Shown: piece after piece, positions 44,170-53,015 of the stretch | Numbering within the stretch: the stretch's first letter is position 1 | Layout: every line of letters begins with the position of its first letter | Assembly: GCA_003023695.1 (NCBI GenBank) | Contig: PXYW01000009.1 | Location: 1-64,000 of the forward strand | Direction of reading: 5' to 3' | Length of the DNA stretch: 64,000 nucleotides | Source of the DNA: Sulfobacillus benefaciens | Lineage (GTDB): Bacteria; Bacillota; Sulfobacillia; Sulfobacillales; Sulfobacillaceae | Notes under the pieces: generated by a model | Database searches by the model: none | What the model saw: only the letters and a program-made list of their open reading frames with translations | What the model was told of the DNA's origin: nothing | Translations under genes and position numbers: made by a program

Positions 44170-45174
44170 TCAGCGAAATATCGCGTAAAAATCCTTACCC
44201 AAACTCTTTAATCCCAACCCCCCAGTTAATCTCGGTTGATAGGCGCCTTGCAGCACCATATGGTAAAGGGCACGAATCTGGGTGGCGGTCCCCTGGATTT
44301 CATAATAGGCTGCGCGGGATTTCATAAATCGCGCGTGTCGGCTACTGATCTTGGCATTAAGACGAAAATAGTCCGCGACCGGGTCTGTATCGTCACCGGC
44401 CATCCACTCTAAAAACGCCGCACGACTTTCTGCATGGGTCGCATACCCGATATAGTCCTGTGCCAGGTTTTGTAATCCCGCCCACGAAGACTGCTGTTGC
44501 ACGCCCTTGCCTGATGTGACGTTGTGTTCATGACGCCGATAGAGGGATAGGGTTTCGTTCAAGTACAGTACAGGTCCCATAGCCCTCGCGGTGAGGTAAA
44601 TCGGCATTTCATGGCCAAAATAAAACTTAAATCGGTCGGGATAAGCAGACAAGCGAGGAATAATGCGAGTGATCACCGAGCGATGAGCCGTCAAGGCAAA
44701 CCCCAGGGGAAAACTTTTTAAGGGCCCATCTCCGAGACGTTGGGCAGAAACCACCACCGTTTTCCTAATCACGGGAAAACGAGTATTAGTAGGGGATAAG
44801 TCGTTATGCACCACCATCGCCTGATGAATGCCCAACACGGCACCATTGCGACGGAATTGCTCCACCAGGCGTTTGAGCTTGGTTTCATGCCACACATCGT
44901 CTTGATCACAGAAACTGATATAGTCACCCTGACAAAGACTAGCCGCTTTAAGAAAATTATCGACATAGCCCAGCCTGATCGGATTTTGGTGGATATGCAC
45001 AGGAAATGGGGCACTTCTTTTGAACTCGTGAAGCAAAGCCACGGTGTCATCTGTGGATCCATCATCACACACCACCAGCTCACAGGGCAAAAGATCTTGA
45101 CTAACTAGACTCTTTAGTTGCTCGGAAAGATAGCGGGCACCGTTATAGGTGGCCATAGCAATGGACATGTTCAT
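44170..45174 (-). CDS. GT2 family glycosyltransferase
   Basis: The 334-residue protein starts MNMSIAMATYNGARYLSEQL and has VVCDDGSTDDTVALL, ISFCDQDDVW (metal site with DxD-like QDD), and FGHEMPIYLTARAMGPVLYL. It resembles rhamnosyltransferases of surface polysaccharide loci. ATG at 45174 is preferred because the core fold begins there; ATG at 45168 and a TTG at 45216 are alternatives, and no strong ribosome site marks any of them. The MurJ-like gene follows within 30 nt. Confidence 0.85.
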   Translation of the reverse strand: MNMSIAMATYNGARYLSEQLKSLVSQDLLPCELVVCDDGSTDDTVALLHEFKRSAPFPVHIHQNPIRLGYVDNFLKAASLCQGDYISFCDQDDVWHETKLKRLVEQFRRNGAVLGIHQAMVVHNDLSPTNTRFPVIRKTVVVSAQRLGDGPLKSFPLGFALTAHRSVITRIIPRLSAYPDRFKFYFGHEMPIYLTARAMGPVLYLNETLSLYRRHEHNVTSGKGVQQQSSWAGLQNLAQDYIGYATHAESRAAFLEWMAGDDTDPVADYFRLNAKISSRHARFMKSRAAYYEIQGTATQIRALYHMVLQGAYQPRLTGGLGLKSLGKDFYAIFR

Positions 45175-45312
45175 GAAGACATCATACCCAACCCCACGTT
45201 TAACTCCAAGGGTCAAAGAAGTCGCAGGCTCCAGTCAACTCGTATTTGAGAAACGGAAACCTGTTGGATTAACCAATGCAATGTATGCTATCCTCTTTTA
45301 GGATACTGACCT

Positions 45313-45369
45313 ATGGGTTGCTTCCCCACTGTGAGTCCGTCCGTTTACCGCAGCAACCCTCTTTGCTAG
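45313..45369 (+). CDS. Possible 18-residue leader peptide of the ABC exporter operon
   Basis: ATG at 45313 opens an 18-codon frame ending in TAG at 45367, 23 nt before the ABC exporter start. The ribosome site is weak (AGGA). The reading frame spans a hairpin. The layout recalls the bmrB leader that controls bmrCD in B. subtilis, where ribosome stalling by antibiotics lets transcription continue. Confidence 0.35.
   Translation: MGCFPTVSPSVYRSNPLC
45315..45359 (+). promoter_or_regulatory. Hairpin overlapping the possible leader ORF
   Basis: GGGTTGCT (45315-45322) and AGCAACCC (45352-45359) pair perfectly (8 bp) and enclose a 29-nt loop; TCTTTGCT follows. It could act as an attenuator. A smaller TATCCT-CTTTT-AGGATA hairpin lies just upstream (about 45289-45306). 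Confidence 0.45.
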
Positions 45370-45392
45370 TAAGACGAGAAAGGTAGGCATTT

Positions 45393-47150
45393 GTGCGCGT
45401 TTTTTTGGATTTAATGTGGTTTTTTAAACGGCATTGGTCTAGATATTTCGGCGGAATAGTTCTTCTCATTATTGTGGCTATATTAACATTGATCCCACCC
45501 AAAGTCGTGGGAATTGTTGTCAACGAACTCACCAACCGGACATTGACCAAAGCGCATCTGTTATACGCCCTGTTAGCAATTTTCGGCACCGCGATAGTGA
45601 CTTATGGCATCCGCTACTGGTGGCGTGTATTGTTGTATGGGGGATCCATTCAGCTGGGAACGGATTTGCGAAATCGCTTGTATGAACATTTTACTGTAAT
45701 GTCGCCGCAATTTTACCATCAGCAACGCATTGGGGATTTGATGGCTCATTCGACTAATGACGTACAGGCAATCCAGGAAACTGCCGGAGATGGTGTTTTG
45801 ACCTTGGTAGATTCCATCACTACCGGCACCGTGGTCATTGCCACCATGGTATCGACCATCAGTTGGAAATTGACGGTCGTTTCGCTATTGCCATTGCCCA
45901 TTATGGCATATGCCGTATCACGCTATGGCAAGATGTTACACGATCGCTTTACTCTGGCTCAGGCAGCGTTTTCCGACATTAACGACAGGGTACAGGAGTA
46001 TATCTCCGGGGTCCGCGTAGTACGGGCATTTGGTCAAGAGCCCTGGGAACGCAAAAATTTTGTTCAATTGTCTCGCGATGTGGTTTCCAAAAACGTTGCT
46101 GTAGCTCGCATTGATTCATTATTTGATCCTACCATTTCCGTAATCATTGGCTTTTCATATTTCCTCTCGATTGCCGTAGGCGCCGTGTTTGTAGTTCATC
46201 ATACGTTGAATCTTGGCCAGTTGACGACGTTTACCCTCTATTTAGGTCAACTCATTTGGCCTATGTTGGCATTTGGCTTTCTCTTCAATATCGTTGAGCG
46301 GGGCCGCGCTTCGTATGATCGGGTGACCACTTTGCTAAATATCGCTCCAGAGGTGAAAGACCGGCCCGATGCCAAACATATTGTACCTAGCGGTGACATT
46401 CGCTATCAGGTTAGACGTTTCTGCTATCCAGATAGTACTGCAATAGCCTTGCAAGATATTCATTTAACCGTGCGTCAAGGAGAAACCCTCGGCATCGTCG
46501 GGCGCACAGGCGCCGGTAAAACTACCTTAATCCGTTTGTTATTAAGGGAATTTGATGTGACTGACGGCGATATTGAAATCGGCGGCCACTCCATTTATCA
46601 GATCACCTTGAGGGAATTGCGCCAAGCGATGGCGTATGCTCCTCAGGACAACTTCTTGTTCTCGGCCTCAATCGCAGAAAATATCGCTTTTGCCCACCCC
46701 GATGCCAGTCAGGACGAAATTGAGCGTTACGCCAAAATTGCCGATATTCACCAGGACATCATGCGTTTCCCCAATGGTTATGGCACCATCGTCGGGGAAC
46801 GGGGCGTGTCTTTGTCGGGCGGGCAAAAACAACGCATTTCAATTGCCCGAGCTCTATTGCAAGATGCCGAAATTTTGTTGCTGGATGACACCTTATCGGC
46901 CGTCGATGCCAAAACCGAAGCACAAATTCTGGACGAACTCAAGAAAAATCGTGTGGGACGCACCACCCTGATTGCTACTCACCGGTTGAGTGCGGTGGAA
47001 CATGCAGACCAAATCATCGTCTTAGAACAAGGGACCATAGTTGAACAGGGTACCCACCATAGTTTATTGGCTCGCCAAGGCCGATATTACACAATGTACC
47101 AGCGTCAGCAATTAGAATCGCTGGTAGAGCAAGGAGGTGAAAGCCTTTGA
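45393..47150 (+). CDS. ABC exporter subunit with degenerate catalytic site (BmrC/YheI-like)
   Basis: The 585-residue protein has six membrane helices and an ABC ATPase: Walker A GRTGAGKTT, signature LSGGQKQRISIARAL, and Walker B LLLDDTLSAVD, where the catalytic Glu is replaced by Asp. This is the degenerate half of a heterodimeric multidrug or lipid exporter, as in BmrC. GTG at 45393 has AAAGG upstream. The partner gene overlaps by four bases (TTGA). A leader ORF and hairpin precede it. The substrate is unknown. Confidence 0.9.
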   Translation: MRVFLDLMWFFKRHWSRYFGGIVLLIIVAILTLIPPKVVGIVVNELTNRTLTKAHLLYALLAIFGTAIVTYGIRYWWRVLLYGGSIQLGTDLRNRLYEHFTVMSPQFYHQQRIGDLMAHSTNDVQAIQETAGDGVLTLVDSITTGTVVIATMVSTISWKLTVVSLLPLPIMAYAVSRYGKMLHDRFTLAQAAFSDINDRVQEYISGVRVVRAFGQEPWERKNFVQLSRDVVSKNVAVARIDSLFDPTISVIIGFSYFLSIAVGAVFVVHHTLNLGQLTTFTLYLGQLIWPMLAFGFLFNIVERGRASYDRVTTLLNIAPEVKDRPDAKHIVPSGDIRYQVRRFCYPDSTAIALQDIHLTVRQGETLGIVGRTGAGKTTLIRLLLREFDVTDGDIEIGGHSIYQITLRELRQAMAYAPQDNFLFSASIAENIAFAHPDASQDEIERYAKIADIHQDIMRFPNGYGTIVGERGVSLSGGQKQRISIARALLQDAEILLLDDTLSAVDAKTEAQILDELKKNRVGRTTLIATHRLSAVEHADQIIVLEQGTIVEQGTHHSLLARQGRYYTMYQRQQLESLVEQGGESL

Positions 47151-48928
47151 GCGCCCATTTGCTAGATTATCCCCAGACTTCAGGAAACCGTGGCATTTTT
47201 ATTCGTCTATTGCGATACATGCTGCCACACCGTGGAAAGGTGGCCCTTTCTCTGGCCATACTATTGGCTGCCACTGCCACGGATGTGTTCCAACCCATTT
47301 TAATTAAGATCTTTATTGACCAATATCTTATCCCTCATCACTTTCCGGAAAATGTGATGGTCGCGCTTGCCGTGGGATATATGGGCCTCGTCGTGGCCAC
47401 ATCAGTACTAAACGTTTTCCAATTATTATTGTTTCAAATGTTGGCACTAGATATTATTCAAACCCTTCGCGTAGAACTATTCGATAAAATTCAAGAAATG
47501 GCCCTGTCTTTTTTTGACCAGACTCCGGTAGGGGTGTTAGTCTCCCGGATAACCAACGATACCGAGGCCATTTTGGACATGTTTATGACGGTGTTGTCCA
47601 CATTCATCCAAAACATCACGGTACTTGCTGGCATTCTCATTGCCATGTTTGCCTTGGATGCCCGTTTGGCAACCTACTGCTTAGTATTGGTTCCGGTTAT
47701 CGCGGGCGTCATGATCCTCTACCGTCGGGTGAGCAGTCCTGTATTTCATCAATCGCGCCAACGGTTAGCGCTGCTAAATGCCAAGCTGAATGAATCTTTA
47801 CAGGGTATGCCAGTAATCCAGTCCATGCGACAGGAGCCGCGTCTTAAAAGAGAGTTTGGCGACATTAATGAATCCTATCGCCGCGCACGTTTTCGCAACA
47901 CACAGATCAATGGTCTCCTCCTGCGCCCTTTGATGGATGTCATATATTTCTTCGTCTTAATGCTAGTCCTTTGGTATTTTGGCGAGCGGTCCTTTGCACA
48001 TTTGGTCAACATTGGAGTGCTATATGCATTCGTCACCTATTTGAGCCGGTTTTTTGAACCCGTCAACAATATGTTGCAACGGATGAACTTTTTTCAACAA
48101 GCTATGGTCTCAGCGGAACGCGTGTTTCAAATATTGGACAATCCTCTTTTAGCGCCCAAGCCCGAGGGCACTAGCGATCCCGTAATCTGGAGAGGACAAG
48201 TCAAGTTCGATAATGTCTCTTTTTCTTACGATGGCGTCACTGATGTCCTAAAACACATCAGCTTTACTGCCGAGCCGGGGAAAACGGTAGCCATTGTCGG
48301 TCACACGGGCAGCGGGAAAAGCTCAATTGTCAATTTGCTGATGCGATTTTACCCGGTGGAACATGGACGCATTTTCCTAGACGGTGCAGACTTAAAAACT
48401 TTCTCGGACAAAGAATTACGATCTAAGATCGGGCTAGTGTTGCAAGACCCCTTCCTATTTGTCGGCGATATCGCATCAAATATTCGACTTGGCAATGAAG
48501 AGATCACAGACGCTCAGGTCGAGGCGGCTGCACAGTTTGTGCAGGCGGATACCTTCATTCGTCGTTTGCCAGAAGGCTATCATGCGCCAATTGGGGAGCG
48601 CGGAGCTACGTTATCTACAGGCCAGCGGCAGCTCATCTCGTTTGCGCGTACCATGGCTACCAACCCTACCATTTTGGTCCTGGACGAAGCCACTGCCAGT
48701 GTCGATACAGAAACCGAAGATGCCATTCAGATGGCGCTGAAAAAGATGCGCCACGGCCGCACCACAATAGCCATCGCCCACAGACTGTCAACGATTCAAG
48801 ACGCCGACCTCATCTTGGTACTGCATCATGGTGAAATTGTTGAGCGCGGATCACACCAAGAGCTTCTAGCACTAGGGGGCTTGTATCACAAGATGTACTT
48901 GTTGCAACAAGGAGGCGCCCGGGAATAG
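47147..48928 (+). CDS. ABC exporter subunit with canonical catalytic site (BmrD/YheH-like)
   Basis: The 593-residue protein has six membrane helices and an ABC ATPase: Walker A GHTGSGKSS, Walker B ILVLDEATASVD with the catalytic Glu, and a signature LSTGQRQL in place of LSGGQ. Heterodimeric exporters pair one such degenerate signature with the partner's imperfect Walker B. The TTG start at 47147 overlaps the first subunit's stop (TTGA), and GGAGG lies just upstream, so equimolar synthesis is likely. Confidence 0.9.
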   Translation: MSAHLLDYPQTSGNRGIFIRLLRYMLPHRGKVALSLAILLAATATDVFQPILIKIFIDQYLIPHHFPENVMVALAVGYMGLVVATSVLNVFQLLLFQMLALDIIQTLRVELFDKIQEMALSFFDQTPVGVLVSRITNDTEAILDMFMTVLSTFIQNITVLAGILIAMFALDARLATYCLVLVPVIAGVMILYRRVSSPVFHQSRQRLALLNAKLNESLQGMPVIQSMRQEPRLKREFGDINESYRRARFRNTQINGLLLRPLMDVIYFFVLMLVLWYFGERSFAHLVNIGVLYAFVTYLSRFFEPVNNMLQRMNFFQQAMVSAERVFQILDNPLLAPKPEGTSDPVIWRGQVKFDNVSFSYDGVTDVLKHISFTAEPGKTVAIVGHTGSGKSSIVNLLMRFYPVEHGRIFLDGADLKTFSDKELRSKIGLVLQDPFLFVGDIASNIRLGNEEITDAQVEAAAQFVQADTFIRRLPEGYHAPIGERGATLSTGQRQLISFARTMATNPTILVLDEATASVDTETEDAIQMALKKMRHGRTTIAIAHRLSTIQDADLILVLHHGEIVERGSHQELLALGGLYHKMYLLQQGGARE

Positions 48929-48968
48929 CCATAAGCCATACAGAGGAAGACTGGTGCCTTTTATGGGT

Positions 48969-49646
48969 CTACCTGATCTTCACGCTTTGCGCAATCGTGG
49001 CCAGCCACCCGACATTTGATGATGGTACTGTCATCACCACTTCCAGCCATCCGTGCTGGGGCCACGCAATGTCAATAGTTTGCTGACTGGCTTGATTTGC
49101 TTGGGGCGTGATCGGCGTGCCAAATACCATAGATCCTAAAGGTTGAGTGGCTCCAGGAGATTTCTGCGGCACGGCCTCTACCAACACTCCGAAACGATGA
49201 GCCATCGAAGTCCAATGCCAATATCCAGGATGTGACGCAAAATGTTGTGCCAATTTCAACGGCACTTTTAGAGAGATAGTTGCTCCAAGATAAGTCTCGT
49301 CGACATTACTCCAGCCTTTATCCTTAGTAGGCGGTATGGACGGATGCGACGTGGCAGGAGTAAACACCGAGACCGAATGTCCCTTGCCCGTCGTTCTTTT
49401 ATGCGAAGCAGCTAATGAGTTTCCCGGTACGGCGGCAATCGGGGTCGTGGCCATGGTGTGATAGATGAAGAGCGCCACCACTGCTGCCCCAGCCACCACC
49501 CCGACGTTATAGATAAGGCGTCCAATAGTGTTCTTACCCGTTGACCGAAGCTCGGCTCCACAATGTCGACAGAATCGATCGCCCTCCCTAATCGTCTCGG
49601 TGCAATATGGACATGAGGATAATTTGGGGCGGGTTCGCTTATCCAC
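48969..49646 (-). CDS. Zinc-ribbon membrane protein of unknown function
   Basis: The 225-residue protein has an N-terminal zinc ribbon (CPYC ... CRHC), one membrane helix (about residues 46-64, VGVVAGAAVVALFIYHTM) and an external S/T/P-rich linker leading to a 100-residue domain that I do not recognise. GTG at 49646 has GGAGG 6-7 nt upstream. It is convergent with the ABC exporter genes. The zinc-ribbon plus single-helix layout is common in Firmicute envelope sensors, but no function can be assigned. Confidence 0.75.
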   Translation of the reverse strand: MDKRTRPKLSSCPYCTETIREGDRFCRHCGAELRSTGKNTIGRLIYNVGVVAGAAVVALFIYHTMATTPIAAVPGNSLAASHKRTTGKGHSVSVFTPATSHPSIPPTKDKGWSNVDETYLGATISLKVPLKLAQHFASHPGYWHWTSMAHRFGVLVEAVPQKSPGATQPLGSMVFGTPITPQANQASQQTIDIAWPQHGWLEVVMTVPSSNVGWLATIAQSVKIR

Positions 49647-49741
49647 ATCGCACCTCCATGCCGTTTGGTACTGCCATTGTACCGATTTCCGCAGAAATTA
49701 CGAAGCATTTTCCAGCCGTTGCCGCACATTATTTAAATTTT

Positions 49742-51295
49742 CTAGATCCATTCGGCAACCAAACGACCGACCACGGGCGATCCCCAACCAGTAACCGCAT
49801 CCCAGCCCACCGTGCAAGAATACCCTACCAGGCCTCCATAGTTGTTGTTTCCCTGAACTATATCGCGAAATACTGGCGTTCCGCCCATGTCATAGAGGAG
49901 GGGCTGGACAAATCCGGGAGTCGTCAGATTACTTTGCTGTCGCGCTTGCGTAACCAGCGCCAATATTGCGGCCCACGCCGGGGCTGCTGCGGATGTCCCG
50001 CCGACAACCGTCCAGCTTCCTTGAAAAGCCACAGCATACCCTGTGTTAGGGTCGGCATTCAGGGCAACATCGGGAACGCCCCGACCCAGACGATAACCGG
50101 GCTTTAAGGGAAGAGCAATGTGATTTTGATAGTTGGGGACAGGAAACACCTGGCTAATCCCACCCCCAGAAGCTCCGTTGTTATCAACATCAGTCCACCC
50201 AGTTTCTTCTGCAATCGATCCATTCGGGTTCAATACCAAATGGGTACCGCCAACCGCTACGGCATGAGGACATGCGGCCGGCCCATCAACATGCAGGTGG
50301 CTTCCCCCAGGAGTTCGCCGACCATAAGCGCCTTGGTCCCCTGATGCCACTAAGGTCGTGATCCCAAAACTTGTACCCTGCGCTATCATGCTGTCCCATG
50401 CCCTTAACACCGCCGGAGCAAATCGAAATTCGGCCACGCCATAGCTTATGGACAAGATGGTAGGGTTGTTCTCCGTATCATAAATGGCATATTCCAATGC
50501 ATTGAGCACCGATGTCGCAAAGGATTGATCCGTGCTCCCCGCAGACGCTTCGTATACCACAAAGTTGGCTCCTGGTGCCAAAGCGGTAGCCCACTCTACA
50601 TCGAGAGTCGCTTCCATGTCGTAAGCTTGCGTTCCCCCATCGTTGGGCGTACCGTCTACAGAAACAAATGTCAGTGAAGGTGTTGGAACATTAAATGCAC
50701 TCCAAAATGCCTGTAAATCACTGTCGCTATATCCATTGGAAAACTCTAGAATTCCGACGGTTACCCCCGTGCCGTTTAAGTTCACCGGAAATTGATAAGC
50801 CGTTTTGATATCTTGAGGGAAAAATCCCTGGCCTTGGTTGGCTAATTCCTCTGTATGGCGAGGATAGCGCAAGCTGGGATACAGGCTTGCCACATTATCC
50901 AACCCGACGATTCCCGCAATCCATGGGGCCACAAACCCTGGCACTGATGGTTCATTCGACGGAGCAAAACGGTCGCCGCTTTCGAGAAATTCCAGGCCAA
51001 AGGTTTTTGCCGCCGTATCAAAGGTGCCGCGCAGCCAGAACACGAACGCCGTTTCCCTCTCAATGATCATTCCCTCGCGTGTTACCCATTCGCGAAACAG
51101 GCGCCATACATCATCAGGTACCCCGTGATCTTTAAGAAACTCTTCGCGAGTCATGGGCTTATTCTCTGCTTCAACTGCCCCCAAATTCCATGGATGAAAC
51201 ACCACCGCAACCGTTACTGAACCGCTTATATCATGTTTAGGCCGAAAATCTGATTTAAGACTTTCGGGAAGAGTGTGTCCTGACAATTTCACCAA
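49742..51295 (-). CDS. Kumamolisin-like serine-carboxyl peptidase (S53, sedolisin)
   Basis: The 517-residue protein has an N-terminal S53 pro-domain (about 20-150) and a catalytic domain. The catalytic Glu and Asp are in AYDMEATLDVEWA (E and D four apart), the oxyanion Asp in LVASGDQGAY, and the Ser in GGTSAAAPAWA. A calcium site is present near the end (FRDIVQGNNNYGG). These enzymes work at acid pH. No signal peptide is seen, as in kumamolisin, so secretion must be unusual or it acts after release. TTG at 51295 has AGGAGG 9 nt upstream; GTG at 51292 is an alternative. It supports an acidophilic lifestyle. Confidence 0.92.
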   Translation of the reverse strand: MVKLSGHTLPESLKSDFRPKHDISGSVTVAVVFHPWNLGAVEAENKPMTREEFLKDHGVPDDVWRLFREWVTREGMIIERETAFVFWLRGTFDTAAKTFGLEFLESGDRFAPSNEPSVPGFVAPWIAGIVGLDNVASLYPSLRYPRHTEELANQGQGFFPQDIKTAYQFPVNLNGTGVTVGILEFSNGYSDSDLQAFWSAFNVPTPSLTFVSVDGTPNDGGTQAYDMEATLDVEWATALAPGANFVVYEASAGSTDQSFATSVLNALEYAIYDTENNPTILSISYGVAEFRFAPAVLRAWDSMIAQGTSFGITTLVASGDQGAYGRRTPGGSHLHVDGPAACPHAVAVGGTHLVLNPNGSIAEETGWTDVDNNGASGGGISQVFPVPNYQNHIALPLKPGYRLGRGVPDVALNADPNTGYAVAFQGSWTVVGGTSAAAPAWAAILALVTQARQQSNLTTPGFVQPLLYDMGGTPVFRDIVQGNNNYGGLVGYSCTVGWDAVTGWGSPVVGRLVAEWI

Positions 51296-51350
51296 CGGAT
51301 ATCGCCTCCTTTATATCCATATTATGGTATTATCGTCAGCAAATTAAGTG

Positions 51351-51839
51351 CTACTCCAATAATTCCCAAGGAGTAAGGCAATGTGGTGTCTGTACCTGAC
51401 AGGTGGGACAGAGCACCTTGAGTTCAATCTCGCCACGCGAATTGGGGGGCAACGCATTGCCTAGTCCTTCAAGTACCTCGCCTGCAGGTACCATTTGTCC
51501 ACATTGACCACACGTACGCAGAACTTGGTACCATGGTAGGCCTGGTGCCTGGTCTTCGACATCAGCCAATTCGACCAGCACAGGGCCTAATAGAGGGCCT
51601 GCTTGGCGACGGCGCTCAATAGCGCGAATGCCAATCCTCTCCATGATAGCTATTTCACTAGAAAACGGGTCCAGACGGGTCAATTTCATCCATAACGAAC
51701 GGGGCACGATAACCGAGACCATGTGGGTCCCATCCCCATCAGGCAGTGAAAAGACCGCCCAGGGACCTTCTGGGGCTTCCCCTAGCATATGCAATAAGTC
51801 TATTGGTGCTCCCACAGTCGCTCTCACATCCTTTGTCAT
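51351..51839 (-). CDS. Small protein with C-terminal zinc finger, unknown
   Basis: I do not recognise this 162-residue protein. The C-terminal 55 residues contain CGQC and, after a linker, CPTC, giving a probable zinc ribbon. The N-terminal two thirds have a mixed alpha-beta pattern (VFSLPDGDGTHMVSVIVPRS). ATG at 51839 has only a weak ribosome site. It is divergent from the protease-PilZ gene across 88 nt and lies downstream of nothing obviously related. Confidence 0.6.
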   Translation of the reverse strand: MTKDVRATVGAPIDLLHMLGEAPEGPWAVFSLPDGDGTHMVSVIVPRSLWMKLTRLDPFSSEIAIMERIGIRAIERRRQAGPLLGPVLVELADVEDQAPGLPWYQVLRTCGQCGQMVPAGEVLEGLGNALPPNSRGEIELKVLCPTCQVQTPHCLTPWELLE

Positions 51840-51927
51840 AGGTCGCCCTAATTATATTGTACACTGTTCTAGTGGCCATTTTACCCAGGGATCTCCATAT
51901 TTCCTATTTTTGGTAATTTATGGTAAC

Positions 51928-52893
51928 ATGTCAGGCATGAACATCGACCGAAGGTACCCTGGACAATCGGCGATTCTAGCTGTCATACTCATCGTGTTGA
52001 CGGCACTGCTTGCTTGGAGCACTCGCCTTCCTGGCATCTGGCTTCAAATCGCTTGCCAAATCGGGATCTATGTCCTTTACCACGAACTGTCTCATGCGCT
52101 GGCTGCCTCCCTTATGGGTATACCCATTGATTTCATCTGCTTCGGTGACGTATCCCTGGCGCAATCGGTTGCAACCATTGGGGGCTTCGAGGTCAAAATG
52201 TCCCGCCTCCCCCTGCAGCTAAGTCTCGTCTTCGGCTGGGCTCCCTTGTCACGACGGCAACAAATCGTTTTAGGCATCTCCGGTGCCATGCTGCCGCTAT
52301 TCACATGGCCAATGGCCGGATGGATTTGGCACGTGATCCTCGTCACAGGCATGCTGTCGTGGGTTCCAGCAATGCCCGATGCACGATTAGTGTATGGTAC
52401 AAACCCTGCGAACTCTCGACCGGACGTCTTGCGTTGGGGCCATCATTGGTTCCCAATTATCCATATGGATCAGCAAGACCAAGACGTGCATCTGATTGTG
52501 AGAGGCCCCCTGATTTTCGAGCCACCTCAAAAAGCTTGGCTGGAATGCGTGGCTCCACGCATTCGCACCCAGCTGGCCGTCGAAATATGGGCAACCGAAC
52601 CAAAGACCTCCCAGATATGGCTTCACGGACGCGGTCAACCCTATAGGATAGAGCTCCGACGGCACACTCGTTTGCCAATCAAATGGCCCGGATGGATTTG
52701 GACAAATCACGGCCATATCCCCTGTCTGATCCGTGATGTCTCGTGGCATTCGGTGCGAATTACTGTCAACTCATTGCCAAAGCCCATGGCCACCGATATC
52801 TTAGCGCTCCATTGGCGGGGCACTCCTCTCACAATTCATGGCACGATCCTGCGACAAGATCCCGATACTCAAGACATTATACTAAAATGGTAA
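51928..52893 (+). CDS. Site-2-protease-like membrane domain fused to a PilZ-like domain
   Basis: The 321-residue protein has membrane helices at about 14-30 and 36-52, then HELSH (residues 52-56) matching the HExxH of M50 site-2 proteases, and further helices to about residue 155. The VPAMPDARL segment could give the second metal motif (P..PD) although the usual NxxPxxxLDG is not complete. From about residue 235 a PilZ-like domain follows with RRHTR (RxxxR) and IRDVSWHSV, where the DxSxxG glycine is replaced. Family members of either part are common, but a fused form was not recalled. ATG at 51928 is used; the ribosome site is weak and ATG at 51937 is possible. The adjacent gene is also PilZ. 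Confidence 0.7.
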   Translation: MSGMNIDRRYPGQSAILAVILIVLTALLAWSTRLPGIWLQIACQIGIYVLYHELSHALAASLMGIPIDFICFGDVSLAQSVATIGGFEVKMSRLPLQLSLVFGWAPLSRRQQIVLGISGAMLPLFTWPMAGWIWHVILVTGMLSWVPAMPDARLVYGTNPANSRPDVLRWGHHWFPIIHMDQQDQDVHLIVRGPLIFEPPQKAWLECVAPRIRTQLAVEIWATEPKTSQIWLHGRGQPYRIELRRHTRLPIKWPGWIWTNHGHIPCLIRDVSWHSVRITVNSLPKPMATDILALHWRGTPLTIHGTILRQDPDTQDIILKW

Positions 52894-53015
52894 TGTGCTT
52901 GATGGTTGACCATAGAGCTTCCAGATTTGGGTTGGACTTTCGGTATTTGTTGCCGTTTGGCAGGAACCCGGCTCTGTAATGACGAAGTCTTGGTTATCTT
53001 AAAAAGACTGGATGG

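Noticed and set aside
45217-45392. T-box leader before the ABC exporter
   Set aside because: No TGGNACCGCG motif or specifier stem is seen; only a small ORF and hairpins are present.
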